From Rubripirellula obstinata (GTDB lineage Bacteria > Planctomycetota > Planctomycetia > Pirellulales > Pirellulaceae), in NCBI RefSeq assembly GCF_001642955.1, contig NZ_LWSK01000013.1, forward strand, positions 1-64,000: a DNA stretch of 64,000 nucleotides. The letters run 5' to 3'. Shown here piece by piece: positions 53,975 to 61,944 of the stretch (the stretch's first letter is position 1; each line of letters begins with the position of its first letter). Both the position numbers and the translations under genes were made by a program. The notes under the pieces were generated by a model that had not been told where the DNA came from, searched no databases, and saw only the letters and a program-made list of their open reading frames with translations.

Positions 53975-54952
53975 ATGGCAACTCAAACTGCCCGCAACAC
54001 CACCGCTAGCAACACTCGTCACAACACCAAACACACCAACCGCGAAACCGTCGTCGGTGTCTTCCACTCGCACGCCGAAGCTCAAAAGGCTGTCCGCGAT
54101 TTGAAGAACGCCGGCTTCACCGAAGAACAAATCGGCATCGCCGCCAAGGACCACGATGGCAGCTACGGCAAGCAAACGAAAACCGAAGGCAATCACGCCG
54201 CCGAAGGTGCCACCGCGGGTGCCGTGGGCGGACTCGGCGCGGGAGCATTGTGGGGACTCGGCATCGTCGCTGGTGCGCTACCCGCGGTTGGCCCCGTGAT
54301 CGCTGGCGGAGCACTCGCCGCGGTCGCTGCCAGTGCCGCCGGAACCGCCGCGGCTGGCGGATTGATCGGTGCTCTTGTCGGTTTGGGCATCCCTGAAGAA
54401 GAAGCTGAATACTACGAAAGCGAATTCAACCGTGGCCGCACTGTGGTGACCGTTAAGGCGGGCAAGGACAAGTACCACAAGGCAAGCTGCATTCTGGATG
54501 ACAGCAACTCGTACGATTACGACCGCCGCGAAAGCGACCATGCCAGCAACCCCAAGGCAAAGCAACGCGTCAACACTGACGGCAAGATGGTCGCTCGCAA
54601 GGAAGTCTTGGACGTTGACAAGACGACCGATCACCACGCCGGATCAGCCACGGTTCGCAAGGAAGTCACCAGCGACACCAAGCACGTCGAAGTGCCCGTC
54701 AAGCGAGAAGAATTGGTTGTCGAACGCACTGATATGGACGGCCGAGCCGCTGGCCCGATCACCGGCCGCGACACCGACGAAGAACGCATCACGTTGAAGG
54801 AAGAAGAGGTCGACGTGAACAAGCGAACCGTCGCCAAAGAAGGCGTCAAGGTCGGCAAGCGAACCGTCACCGATCACGAAACCGTCCAGGCGAACGTGAA
54901 GGAAGAGAACATCGTCGTTGACCGCGACGGTTCATCGAACAAGAAGAACTGA
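53975..54952 (+). CDS. YsnF/DUF2382 stress protein with Gly-zipper segment
   Basis: 325 residues from ATG 53975 (AAGGA upstream). Residues about 25-60 match the N-terminal alpha-beta segment of general stress protein 17M (VVGVFHSHAEAQKAVRDLKN, GFTEEQI). A Gly/Ala-rich membrane-like stretch follows (about 80-145). Residues about 205-320 are DUF2382 (VARKEVLDVDKTT, VEVPVKREELVVERT, EERITLKEEEVDVNK). DUF2382 proteins are stress-induced; some bind to membranes or desiccation-related complexes. Function unclear. Confidence 0.87.
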   Translation: MATQTARNTTASNTRHNTKHTNRETVVGVFHSHAEAQKAVRDLKNAGFTEEQIGIAAKDHDGSYGKQTKTEGNHAAEGATAGAVGGLGAGALWGLGIVAGALPAVGPVIAGGALAAVAASAAGTAAAGGLIGALVGLGIPEEEAEYYESEFNRGRTVVTVKAGKDKYHKASCILDDSNSYDYDRRESDHASNPKAKQRVNTDGKMVARKEVLDVDKTTDHHAGSATVRKEVTSDTKHVEVPVKREELVVERTDMDGRAAGPITGRDTDEERITLKEEEVDVNKRTVAKEGVKVGKRTVTDHETVQANVKEENIVVDRDGSSNKKN

Positions 54953-55006
54953 TGATTCTGTTGAACGTACATGTTGCACCTCACCCCTTCCTGAGAGGCC
55001 AGTACG

Positions 55007-55261
55007 ATGAAAACGACTCTCATTATGCTGACCTTTGCGCTAGGTCTAGCGCTGGCTGGATGCAACGACAGCGTTTATGACGAGCAAGCCGATGCCGTCC
55101 GCAACCGAGCAGACGCGATAGCCGACAACGTCGAAGAACGTGGCGATGCGATTGAAGAACGGAGCGAAACGCTGGCGGACGAAATCGAAGACGCCGGCGA
55201 ACGTCGCGCTGATCAACTCGAAGCGATGGACGACCACGGCGTTGTCAATGAAGTTAAGTAG
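55007..55261 (+). CDS. small lipoprotein (paralogue A)
   Basis: 84 residues. The signal peptide MKTTLIMLTFALGLALAGC ends in a lipobox. The mature part is acidic and wholly helical with heptad-like Glu/Ala/Arg spacing (DNVEERGDAIEERSETLADE). It is closely related to the protein at 56910. GAGAGG precedes the start. It is probably co-transcribed with the DUF2382 gene and ends at a terminator. Confidence 0.85.
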   Translation: MKTTLIMLTFALGLALAGCNDSVYDEQADAVRNRADAIADNVEERGDAIEERSETLADEIEDAGERRADQLEAMDDHGVVNEVK

Positions 55262-55289
55262 GACGCTTGACAATAACTTAAGCGATCCG

Positions 55290-55322
55290 ATGGGCCGCAC
55301 CACAAGGTAGCGGCCCATTTTT
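55290..55322 (+). terminator. rho-independent terminator
   Basis: The stem ATGGGCCGC / GCGGCCCAT is followed by TTTTTG. It ends the DUF2382-lipoprotein transcript. Confidence 0.9.
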
Positions 55323-55347
55323 GCGTTAAAGCAATCGAATCAAACCG

Positions 55348-55911
55348 CTAGAAGACGATTCCCAAGCTAGCCATTTTCCATCGCCTTGGGGCCAAGTTGG
55401 GATACAGAACCCAGACCGGGGAAACGGTCAGCACCGTCAACACCCACAGTGTGATTGCCGTTAACCAGGGACTGATTTGGGTGCTGAACGCGCCAGCATA
55501 GATCGCGTACAAATTCCAATAAGACGGAAAGCCGCGAAACACGCCGCGTGATTCATCTTTGGCGTGTTGATGCGCGAACCCCAGCAGACTGGCGACCATG
55601 GCAAACGTCACCGTGAACCCAAGTCCCGCGGGCATCCACTGCATTCGCCAAATCAACATCAACGGAATGAATGCGAATGTCAGGTAGTCGAGCAAGTCGT
55701 CGATCACTCGCCCGTCAATGCTGCCCGCGTTCTGCTTGACATCAAACCGCCGAGCGAGCGGTCCATCGACGGCGTCAATCAATGTTGCAAGCAGTAGGTA
55801 TGCAAACACGATTCGCGGATCGCAATCGGGCTGAACCAGCTCGCGGACCGCCAGCGCCGCCGGGATGACACCGGATGCGGTCAACAGGTGAACAAGATAG
55901 GCGGGATTCAT
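55348..55911 (-). CDS. phosphatidylcholine synthase-like CDP-alcohol phosphotransferase
   Basis: 187 residues, five or six membrane helices. The CDP-alcohol motif is DAVDGPLARRFDVKQNAGSI, then DGRVIDDLLDY: DxxDG-xx-AR-x8-G with the following Asp residues. LDYLTFAFIPL and GFPSYWNLYAIY are features of phosphatidylcholine synthase (Pcs), which joins choline to CDP-diacylglycerol. The protein is shorter than typical Pcs (about 230-250 residues), mainly at the N-terminus. The start is ATG 55911. Enzyme specificity is inferred. Confidence 0.78.
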   Translation of the reverse strand: MNPAYLVHLLTASGVIPAALAVRELVQPDCDPRIVFAYLLLATLIDAVDGPLARRFDVKQNAGSIDGRVIDDLLDYLTFAFIPLMLIWRMQWMPAGLGFTVTFAMVASLLGFAHQHAKDESRGVFRGFPSYWNLYAIYAGAFSTQISPWLTAITLWVLTVLTVSPVWVLYPNLAPRRWKMASLGIVF

Positions 55912-55937
55912 TTAGCGTTGGACACTTTTCTGATGGA

Positions 55938-56010
55938 ACCACAGAGTCACAGAGGAGCACAGAGTTTCCACTTCCAGAAAACTCTCTGTGTCCCTCTGTG
56001 GCTCTGTGGT
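55938..56010. repeat. inverted repeat upstream of the Pcs-like gene
   Basis: ACCACAGAGTCACAGAGG (55938-55955) pairs with 55993-56010 (one mismatch). A related ACAGAG-rich stretch occurs near 60820. The rest of 56011-56422 holds no gene that I can support. Confidence 0.75.
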
Positions 56011-56422
56011 AAACTTTTCGCTGGTCGAATCTTTGTTGCTTTTTCCTTCTTGCTTCTCGTCTTCGCTGTCTTTTGATTTGCCTTGCATCGAGACCGACTC
56101 AATGGAGAAGCCGTTGGCCTTTGGCAGCGGCAACAATGGCAGTGCAAGCGATCGCTCGCAGCGTGCCTCGCCATGAAGGATGAATGGTTCGTGACATGAT
56201 CGTGTTCTGATGTGAGGGGTGATAAAGGCAAGTGAGTCGCTCGCTCGGTGACCAGTCGCAGTGACGCGCAATGGGTATGCCAAAATTATTTGATGGGGAT
56301 GTTTAGACACGGCAGTTGAATGGGATCGGGGTTTTTAAAAGGCGCATCGTTTGCGGCTTGGTTGAGAAACCGATCGCGAGTAGATACACGGACGGCGCAG
56401 TGAATAACGTACGCGTCGCCGG

Positions 56423-56493
56423 TAGCATGGCCCCCTGGGCCGTGGAGATCGTGGCGTGTTGCTAAAGACCACGGCCCAGGGGGCCATGCTACT
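56423..56493. repeat. perfect 24-bp inverted repeat
   Basis: Arms 56423-56446 and 56470-56493 (GTAGCATGGCCCCCTGGGCC and on) are exact complements. The shorter unit GCCATGCTACTT also occurs near 3944 in another spacer. Confidence 0.9.
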
Positions 56494-56559
56494 TGTTGGT
56501 TGATCGGCTGCGTCGGGTGTTTTCCTGCCAACCCCGTTTACTTGTACTTTCGTTTTTAA

Positions 56560-56842
56560 TGTCTCACTGTTCTGCAGATCACTGGACTACTCGACCGAGG
56601 CGAAAGATCGCGGCGATCACAGGGAAGATCCGCGGACGATTCGCGTCGTGGTGTCCAATGTCGAAGAGGAGAACGACCAATTCACGCACTGGCGAGAAAC
56701 GGTTGCCGGTGCCAATCCGGACATCCTGGTTGTTTTGGAGACAGATGAGCGATGGGTGCAAGCGGCCAAGCCGGTTCATCCGCGATTGAAAACGGAACGC
56801 CGAGTCCCGCGAGATTTGGCACGAGGGTTGCGAGGGTCGTAG
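56560..56842 (+). pseudogene. fragment of an endonuclease/exonuclease/phosphatase (EEP) family gene
   Basis: The frame reads TIRVVVSNVEEENDQFTHWR and ANPDILVVLETDERWVQA, the first strand and the conserved Asn/Glu region of EEP-superfamily proteins (the N in VSNV and the E in VLETD). It then stops after about 25 more residues. The rest of the roughly 200-residue catalytic domain and any proper start are absent. It is likely a deletion relic. Confidence 0.7.
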
Positions 56843-56909
56843 CAACATCGCCCTAACGTGGATCGTCCATGGGCAAGTAACAAACACACATTCACTGATA
56901 GGAAAAACC

Positions 56910-57179
56910 ATGAAGACCGCACTGACCGTTTTGACGTTGGCACTGGGATTGATCTTCGTCGGCTGTGACGACTCCGTTTACGACGAACGGGCCGAAGAGG
57001 TACGCGACACGACGGAGCAGTACGCCGACGATGTTCGCGATAACTACGACACGGCGGCCGAGACCTTGGAAGATCGTGGGGAGATGATTGCGGACAACAT
57101 CGAAGACGCGGGCGAAAATCGCGCCGACAACCTCGAAGAAATGGACGACGATGACGATGTCGTCACCGAAGTCGATTGA
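56910..57179 (+). CDS. small lipoprotein (paralogue B)
   Basis: 89 residues. Lipobox signal peptide MKTALTVLTLALGLIFVGC, then DDSVYDERAEEV and a long acidic helix ending MDDDDDVVTEVD. It aligns nearly end to end with the protein at 55007 (SVYDE, ADxIxD, MDD). Both are probably outer-membrane anchored helical lipoproteins. The two genes are about 1.9 kb apart and separated by the Pcs-like gene and the EEP relic. Confidence 0.85.
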   Translation: MKTALTVLTLALGLIFVGCDDSVYDERAEEVRDTTEQYADDVRDNYDTAAETLEDRGEMIADNIEDAGENRADNLEEMDDDDDVVTEVD

Positions 57180-57196
57180 AGGGGAAAGGGTACCAG

Positions 57197-57271
57197 CCCT
57201 GCGCAGACTTACCCTGCGCAGACTTACCCTGCGCAGACTTACCCTGAGCAATCTTACCCTGGGCATTCTAC
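57197..57271. repeat. 15-bp tandem repeat, five copies
   Basis: CCCTGCGCAGACTTA repeats at 57197, 57212 and 57227, with diverged copies at 57242 and 57257. It follows the lipoprotein stop by 17 bases. Confidence 0.9.
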
Positions 57272-57317
57272 AGATCCGTTCGATCCAGCGACGGACCAAA
57301 ATACGTAACTGCGACGG

Positions 57318-57505
57318 TATCCCGAAGGGATTTCACGATTAGCCCCAGGTCGCGGAGCGCACCTGGGGTCAACGATGACGACCACACCTGATCGACCCCG
57401 AAGGCGGTCGCAGAACCGTCCGCGCCGAGTCGCTGCGACCACCTTCGGGGTCGGTGTTCGGTGATGATTTCGGTTCCGGCGGTGTTCGCTACGCTCGACC
57501 GCCGG
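57318..57505 (-). repeat. R2 dispersed repeat, copy 2 (inverted)
   Basis: Inverted and slightly expanded relative to 31676-31845: CCGAAGGGATTTCACGATTA, GCACCTGGGGTCAACGATGA, CACCTTCGGGGTCGGTG and GGCGGTGTTCGCTACGCTC. It carries an additional GACCCCGAAGG / CCTTCGGGGTC inverted pair. Confidence 0.85.
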
Positions 57506-57569
57506 CTAATGGCTAAAACGCCTCCGGCGTAAAGACACTGACGTTTAACGGACAGGGCCGCCGTAGGCG

Positions 57570-57722
57570 CACCCCAACGCCGTGAAGAGTTTTGATCCCG
57601 TAAAAAACGTGTTAGTTCGTTTAGCCGCGTTGGGCATCGCCCCGCGCGTTCGGGCCAGCACAACGCGCGGGGCGATGCCCACGCGGTTAAACGATTTAGA
57701 AACTCTTCACGGCGTTGGGTGC
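57570..57722. repeat. R1 nested palindrome, complete copy
   Basis: Left outer arm CAACGCCGTGAAGAG, inner arms CGTTGGGCATCGCCCCGCGCG / CGCGCGGGGCGATGCCCACG, and right outer arm GGTTAAACGATTTAGAAACT through CTTCACGGCGTTGGG. The left arm is interrupted by a 20-base variant that also appears at 1580 and 62800. Confidence 0.85.
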
Positions 57723-57767
57723 ACCCCCGGAAACTCAAAGCGAACGATCAGTATCCGTGCCGATCAT

Positions 57768-57783
57768 TGGCACTAATCTTGCG
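57768..57783 (+). promoter_or_regulatory. sigma-54 promoter candidate (acidic peptide A)
   Basis: TGGCACTAATCTTGCG is a close -24/-12 match (GG-N10-GC), 109 bases before the peptide start at 57893. Confidence 0.82.
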
Positions 57784-57892
57784 ACGTCTTTCATCCCCAA
57801 TGTCTTGCGGCAGCATGATGGCCGTCGATGGCTGATTTCAAATCACACATTTTCCCAAAACACACATTTCATTTGGAGGAAAAGCACCCGTC

Positions 57893-58072
57893 ATGTCTGA
57901 GCCAACAAAAGCGTCCGTTCAAAACCAAAGGGCCACCGAACCATCCGAGGAGTTCGAGTCGCCCAATCCATCCGAAGTCACGAAGCATCCCGAACCACCG
58001 ACAGACGAGTTCGAGACTCACGAAAGAATGCAAAAGCTACACGAACGCAGCGATGCTGGTGATTCAAAGTAG
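57893..58072 (+). CDS. small acidic peptide, paralogue A
   Basis: 59 residues beginning MSEPTKASVQNQRATEP, then EEFESPNPSEVT and DEFETHERMQKLHE. It has no known domain, is rich in Glu, Pro and Ser, and likely disordered with a helical end. Its reality is supported by a homologue of nearly the same length at 61945, by GGAGG 12 bases upstream and by a sigma-54 site. Function unknown. Confidence 0.8.
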   Translation: MSEPTKASVQNQRATEPSEEFESPNPSEVTKHPEPPTDEFETHERMQKLHERSDAGDSK

Positions 58073-58102
58073 CATCGGTTGAACCAGTGCTTGCTCTGTC
58101 TT

Positions 58103-58118
58103 TGGCATGCGACTTGCG
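58103..58118 (+). promoter_or_regulatory. sigma-54 promoter candidate (Ala-rich membrane protein operon)
   Basis: TGGCATGCGACTTGCG, with GG-N10-GC, lies 48 bases before ATG 58167. Confidence 0.8.
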
Positions 58119-58166
58119 ACTCTTGTTTGTTTAACAACAACATTACTCGCACGAAGGAGTTTGAGA

Positions 58167-58814
58167 ATGGTTCAAGCAACCGACCGTGTGACGCCAGCCG
58201 ATTCAAGCGAGACGTTCGCGCAAGATCAAGCGTCGCACCCGACCCAATCAATTCACGCCGAGGCTGCTGCGAAGCAAGAAGAACTGAAGCGGCAAGCGGT
58301 CGAGATGACCGAGGCCGCCAAAGCGAAAGCTTGCCAGGCAGCCGAGCAGGCCAAGCAATCCGGTGCCCAGTACGCTCGCGAAAAGAAGGCTCGCGTCGCC
58401 GACGAAATCGGTGTGTTCAGCGGAGCGATTCGCAAGGCGTCCGGCAAGCTGCACGACGAGCAACATGACTCGATCGCCAGCTACGTCGACGCGGCCGCCG
58501 AGCAGCTCGATCGTTGTCGACAATCGCTCGAGTCGAAAGACGTCGGCGAACTCGTTGACGACGTTCAAGACTTTGCCCGTCGCCGTCCCGAAGTGGTGTA
58601 TGGCGGTCTGTTCGTGGCCGGTTTAGCAGCGATGCGATTCCTGAAAGCATCCAAGCCATCGCGACAACACACCAGCCATCGCGAACTTTCGCATGACCAA
58701 CACCGTCCGCCCGAAGCGTTCGGCCATGACACCACCGCCGTCGCCAACACGCGGCCGTCAATGGCAAGTCAAAACGAATGCTCGATCAACCTTAATGGAG
58801 GCTCGACATCATGA
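58167..58814 (+). CDS. DUF883-like helical protein with one membrane segment
   Basis: 215 residues from ATG 58167 (AAGGAG upstream). A long Ala/Glu/Lys-rich helix (about residues 30-90) is followed by an amphipathic segment and one hydrophobic stretch (VVYGGLFVAGLAAMRFL, about 150) preceded by RRRPE, as in ElaB/DUF883-type inner-membrane stress proteins. A Ser/Asn/His-rich tail ends it. The stop overlaps the next start (ATGA). It probably acts with the holin-like and DUF3618 proteins encoded next. Confidence 0.8.
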   Translation: MVQATDRVTPADSSETFAQDQASHPTQSIHAEAAAKQEELKRQAVEMTEAAKAKACQAAEQAKQSGAQYAREKKARVADEIGVFSGAIRKASGKLHDEQHDSIASYVDAAAEQLDRCRQSLESKDVGELVDDVQDFARRRPEVVYGGLFVAGLAAMRFLKASKPSRQHTSHRELSHDQHRPPEAFGHDTTAVANTRPSMASQNECSINLNGGSTS

Positions 58815-59269
58815 GTACTGGATATCACACCAACGGTAAAAACCGTTTAGACGATTACGACGCGAACGACCCCCGATCGCTATCCGACTTAGTGAAAGAA
58901 TTGCGCGACGAATCCGTCGCACTGGTTCGCGAAGAAGTCGCGTTAGCGAAGACCGAGATGAGTGAAAAGGCGAGCTTGGTTGGCCGTAACACGGGCATGT
59001 TGATCGCCGGCGGCGCGATCGCTCATCTGGGTTTGATCTTCTGCCTGCTCGCCGTCTCTTACGCACTCTACGTCGCCATCGGGCTGGCCGGCTTGCCGAT
59101 CCATGCCTTGTGGATCGCACCATTGATCGTTGGATTGGTGGTCGGTGGCATCGGATTGGCGATGTTCTCGAAAGCAAAGAACGCGTTGGCGAACGTATCG
59201 CCGATGCCTGAACGTACAAAACAATCATTGAGGGAGGACCAGCAATGGCTACACGCAAAAACCCGATAG
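58811..59269 (+). CDS. DUF1469/phage holin superfamily III-like membrane protein
   Basis: 152 residues. The N-terminal amphipathic helix (LSDLVKELRDESVALVREEV, then ALAKTEMSEK) and two adjacent membrane helices (about 60-115) are the actinobacterial holin-X/DUF1469 pattern. In bacteria it commonly sits between DUF883-like and DUF3618 genes, as here. The function is unknown and phage origin is not implied. Confidence 0.85.
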   Translation: MSTGYHTNGKNRLDDYDANDPRSLSDLVKELRDESVALVREEVALAKTEMSEKASLVGRNTGMLIAGGAIAHLGLIFCLLAVSYALYVAIGLAGLPIHALWIAPLIVGLVVGGIGLAMFSKAKNALANVSPMPERTKQSLREDQQWLHAKTR

Positions 59270-60690
59270 ACACCAACGGTCACCACGAAAACGGCCGGCA
59301 TACCAACCGCATCCCACCGACCGACGATTTAGATCATCGTGACAGTCGCCAGATCAAACAGCGGATCGACCAGACTCGCGGTGCGATGGACGAGACGCTC
59401 GACGAACTCGGCGAGCGATTGAACCCTCGCAACTTGTTGGACGATGTGCTATCGATCTTTCAAAGCCCATCGAGTCGCAACACCGCGAAGCAAGTGGGCG
59501 ACTCGGCGAGCGACTTCGCAACCAACCTAGGTCGGCAAGTCCGTGACAATCCCATCGGCGCGTCGTTGGTTGGTGCCGGTCTGGCGTGGTTGGCGTTGGG
59601 AAACCGCCGCGAAGAAGCTGAAGATAATTGTGAACCCATCCCGCGCAGGCGTGCCTTGCAGGACGATTTCATGGTCGGCGGCGAGCGACTCGACGATGAC
59701 CCCGGTTACTACACCGAAGACGATTTGTTGCTCGATACGCAATATGACGTCGGTGAGAGCCAATCCGATATCGTTGTGCCGGAAAGCTACCGAGATGACG
59801 GCAGCGATGAAAACTCGCCCGGCTTGACTGAAAAGGCACGGCGGACGACCGCGTCGGCAGCTTCGTCAACCGGCGACGCTTTCAGTTCCGCATGGGATTC
59901 CACCAAGTCGACTGCGTCTTCGGCCGCTGCATCGGTGTCGGACACGGCCAGCTCGACCGGCGACGCAATCAGCGATGCTGCTTGTTCCGCCGTGGACGGT
60001 GTGAAGTCTGCCGCATCATCGGTGGGTGACGCGGTTTCATCGGCTGGTGCAACGACGAAGGACACCTCACGCCGAGCCTATTTGCGCAGCCGTGCCGCCG
60101 CTCGTGACGCTGCTCGCGGCACGCGGCAAACCGGTCGTCAGTCCGCACGCCAAGTCGCATCGGCGTCGAGCCAAGCGGGCGAGCAAATTTCGCGTGCTTG
60201 CAGTGCAACCGCACGACGTGTCGAACGTGCTCACGATGAAGCTCCGCTCGCACTGGGTTTGGGGATCATGGCTTTGGGAGCGATCGCGGGCGCGTTGATC
60301 CCAAGAACTCGTCGCGAAGACGAGCTGATGGGTGAGACATCCGACGAAGCAATTCGCCAAACACGCAGTCACGCCGAACAAGTTTATCAGCGTGGCCAAG
60401 AAGCAGTCGAGAACACGGTCGAGACGGCGAAGCAGTCTGCCGAGTCACAAGGTCTGACTGGCGAAAGCCTCGCCGAGCGTGCCGCACGAACGGTCGAGAA
60501 GGCAGCCGATTCGATCAGTGACGCTGCAAAGGAAGAAGGCTTGCATCCCCAGCAGTTGAAGGATGATGCAAAGGCCGTCGCCGACGACGCGGCCGAGCAG
60601 GCCAAGTCGGAATCCGCGGACCTAAAGTCTGACGCGAAAGCGGAAGCCGCAAAGGTCGATCAGGATGCAAAAAAGGCAATCGAAAGCTAA
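59245..60690 (+). CDS. DUF3618-domain helical repeat protein
   Basis: 481 residues; GGGAGG precedes ATG 59245, which lies inside the previous gene (25-base overlap). DUF3618 pattern near residues 35-65 (IKQRIDQTRGAMDETLDELG, ERLNP). A membrane-like segment follows (IGASLVGAGLAWLALG). Three Ala/Ser-rich helical regions with Lys/Arg are separated by short acidic linkers, including SATAR and AARDAARGTR. The C-terminus is a Lys/Glu/Asp/Ala-rich apolipoprotein-like helix. It is likely membrane-associated and stress-linked. Confidence 0.82.
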   Translation: MATRKNPIDTNGHHENGRHTNRIPPTDDLDHRDSRQIKQRIDQTRGAMDETLDELGERLNPRNLLDDVLSIFQSPSSRNTAKQVGDSASDFATNLGRQVRDNPIGASLVGAGLAWLALGNRREEAEDNCEPIPRRRALQDDFMVGGERLDDDPGYYTEDDLLLDTQYDVGESQSDIVVPESYRDDGSDENSPGLTEKARRTTASAASSTGDAFSSAWDSTKSTASSAAASVSDTASSTGDAISDAACSAVDGVKSAASSVGDAVSSAGATTKDTSRRAYLRSRAAARDAARGTRQTGRQSARQVASASSQAGEQISRACSATARRVERAHDEAPLALGLGIMALGAIAGALIPRTRREDELMGETSDEAIRQTRSHAEQVYQRGQEAVENTVETAKQSAESQGLTGESLAERAARTVEKAADSISDAAKEEGLHPQQLKDDAKAVADDAAEQAKSESADLKSDAKAEAAKVDQDAKKAIES

Positions 60691-60719
60691 TGCTTTCGCG
60701 TCTTCCACGACCATCCATT

Positions 60720-60756
60720 GGGAAGCGAGACACTGGATCTCGCTTCCCTTTTCTTT
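60720..60756 (+). terminator. rho-independent terminator of the DUF3618 operon
   Basis: The stem GGGAAGCGAGA / TCTCGCTTCCC (60720-60730 with 60738-60748) is followed by TTTTCTTTT. It lies 30 bases after the stop. Confidence 0.92.
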
Positions 60757-60875
60757 TGGCTGGGAAGAATTAACGAAAACACAGTGACACGAAAACGAAA
60801 ATATAGTGACACAGAGTTACCGCGTGATGCAACGTCCTCTGCGATCTCTGTGCATCTGTGTTTCTCTTCTTTCAA

Positions 60876-60891
60876 CGGAACACCATTTGCG
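60876..60891 (+). promoter_or_regulatory. sigma-54 promoter candidate (SDR gene)
   Basis: CGGAACACCATTTGCG has GG-N10-GC and TTTGC. It shares ACACCATTTGC with the site at 37210 and lies 85 bases before the SDR start. Confidence 0.62.
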
Positions 60892-60975
60892 ACTAACACC
60901 ATTTGCGATTTGCGACTGGGGCCACCAATCAACCTCCCAATCCTTCCCAACCAAGCATCAAGGAACCCGTTCACC

Positions 60976-61878
60976 ATGTCCACCGCTACCGAAGCCCGAG
61001 TCACGCTCGCCGATCCTCGCCAATGCTATGCTTCACCGCCGTTCGATGAACAACAGTCTTTCGACATGCCGGGCAGCACGTCTGACATGCGACCGACACC
61101 TGATCACGGTGAAGAGAGCTACCAAGGTTCTGGAAAACTCAAGGGCCTGTCGGCTCTGATCACCGGCGGCGACAGTGGCATCGGTCGGGCGATCGCGATT
61201 TGTTACGCTCGCGAAGGAGCGAACGTGGCAATCAATTATTTAAGCGAAGACGACGATGCGAATCGAACCGCCGAAGTCGCCAGGGAAGCCGGCGGGAAGG
61301 TTGCCGTGATCGGCGGCGACTTGCGTGACGAATCGTTCTGCAAAGATCTCGTCAACCAGACGCGTGAAGAACTCGGCGGCATCGACATTCTGGTCAACAA
61401 CGCTGCTTACCAAGCGACGGCGGAAGAGATGGATGGTTTTTCAAGCGAGTTGTTTGATCGCATTTTCAAAACCAATGTCTACGCTCCATTTTGGTTATCC
61501 AAAGCCGCGATGAAGCACCTTCCGGTTGGCGGCAGCATCATCAACACCGCGTCGATTCAAGGCTACAAACCGTCTCCGTTCTTGTTGCCGTACGCGACCA
61601 CGAAGTCGGCGATTTTAGGCATGACCAAGGGCTTGGCGAAGCTTGCCATGGAAAACGGCATCCGCGTCAACGCGGTCGCACCCGGACCAGTCTGGACGCC
61701 GTTCATCCCCGGTTCAATGACCGCCGATAAGTTCAAACAATTCGGCAAGTCCACCGTGTTCGGTCGCCCCGCTCAGCCAATTGAACTGGCACCGCTATAC
61801 GTCTGGTTGGCCAGCAACGAAGCCAGCTACGTGACCGGTGAGGTGTTCGGCTGCACCGGCGGCAAGTCACCAGTCTGA
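60976..61878 (+). CDS. short-chain dehydrogenase/reductase (YghA/stress-SDR type)
   Basis: 300 residues from ATG 60976; the frame from 60718 overlaps a terminator. The N-terminal 50 residues are a Gln/Asp-rich extension, as in YghA/YhdF-type SDRs. NAD(P) binding TGGDSGIGRAIAICYAREGA, the Asp-rich GGDLRDE, NNAAYQ, the catalytic Ser in NTASIQGY and YATTK (Tyr, Lys) are all present. It reduces or oxidises an unknown alcohol or ketone. The second acidic peptide gene follows 66 bases later. Confidence 0.9.
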   Translation: MSTATEARVTLADPRQCYASPPFDEQQSFDMPGSTSDMRPTPDHGEESYQGSGKLKGLSALITGGDSGIGRAIAICYAREGANVAINYLSEDDDANRTAEVAREAGGKVAVIGGDLRDESFCKDLVNQTREELGGIDILVNNAAYQATAEEMDGFSSELFDRIFKTNVYAPFWLSKAAMKHLPVGGSIINTASIQGYKPSPFLLPYATTKSAILGMTKGLAKLAMENGIRVNAVAPGPVWTPFIPGSMTADKFKQFGKSTVFGRPAQPIELAPLYVWLASNEASYVTGEVFGCTGGKSPV

Positions 61879-61944
61879 TCGAAGCGGAACTGACTGAACA
61901 ACAACTTTCGTAAATTTACCCCCTCATACTCACGAGGCATTCCG

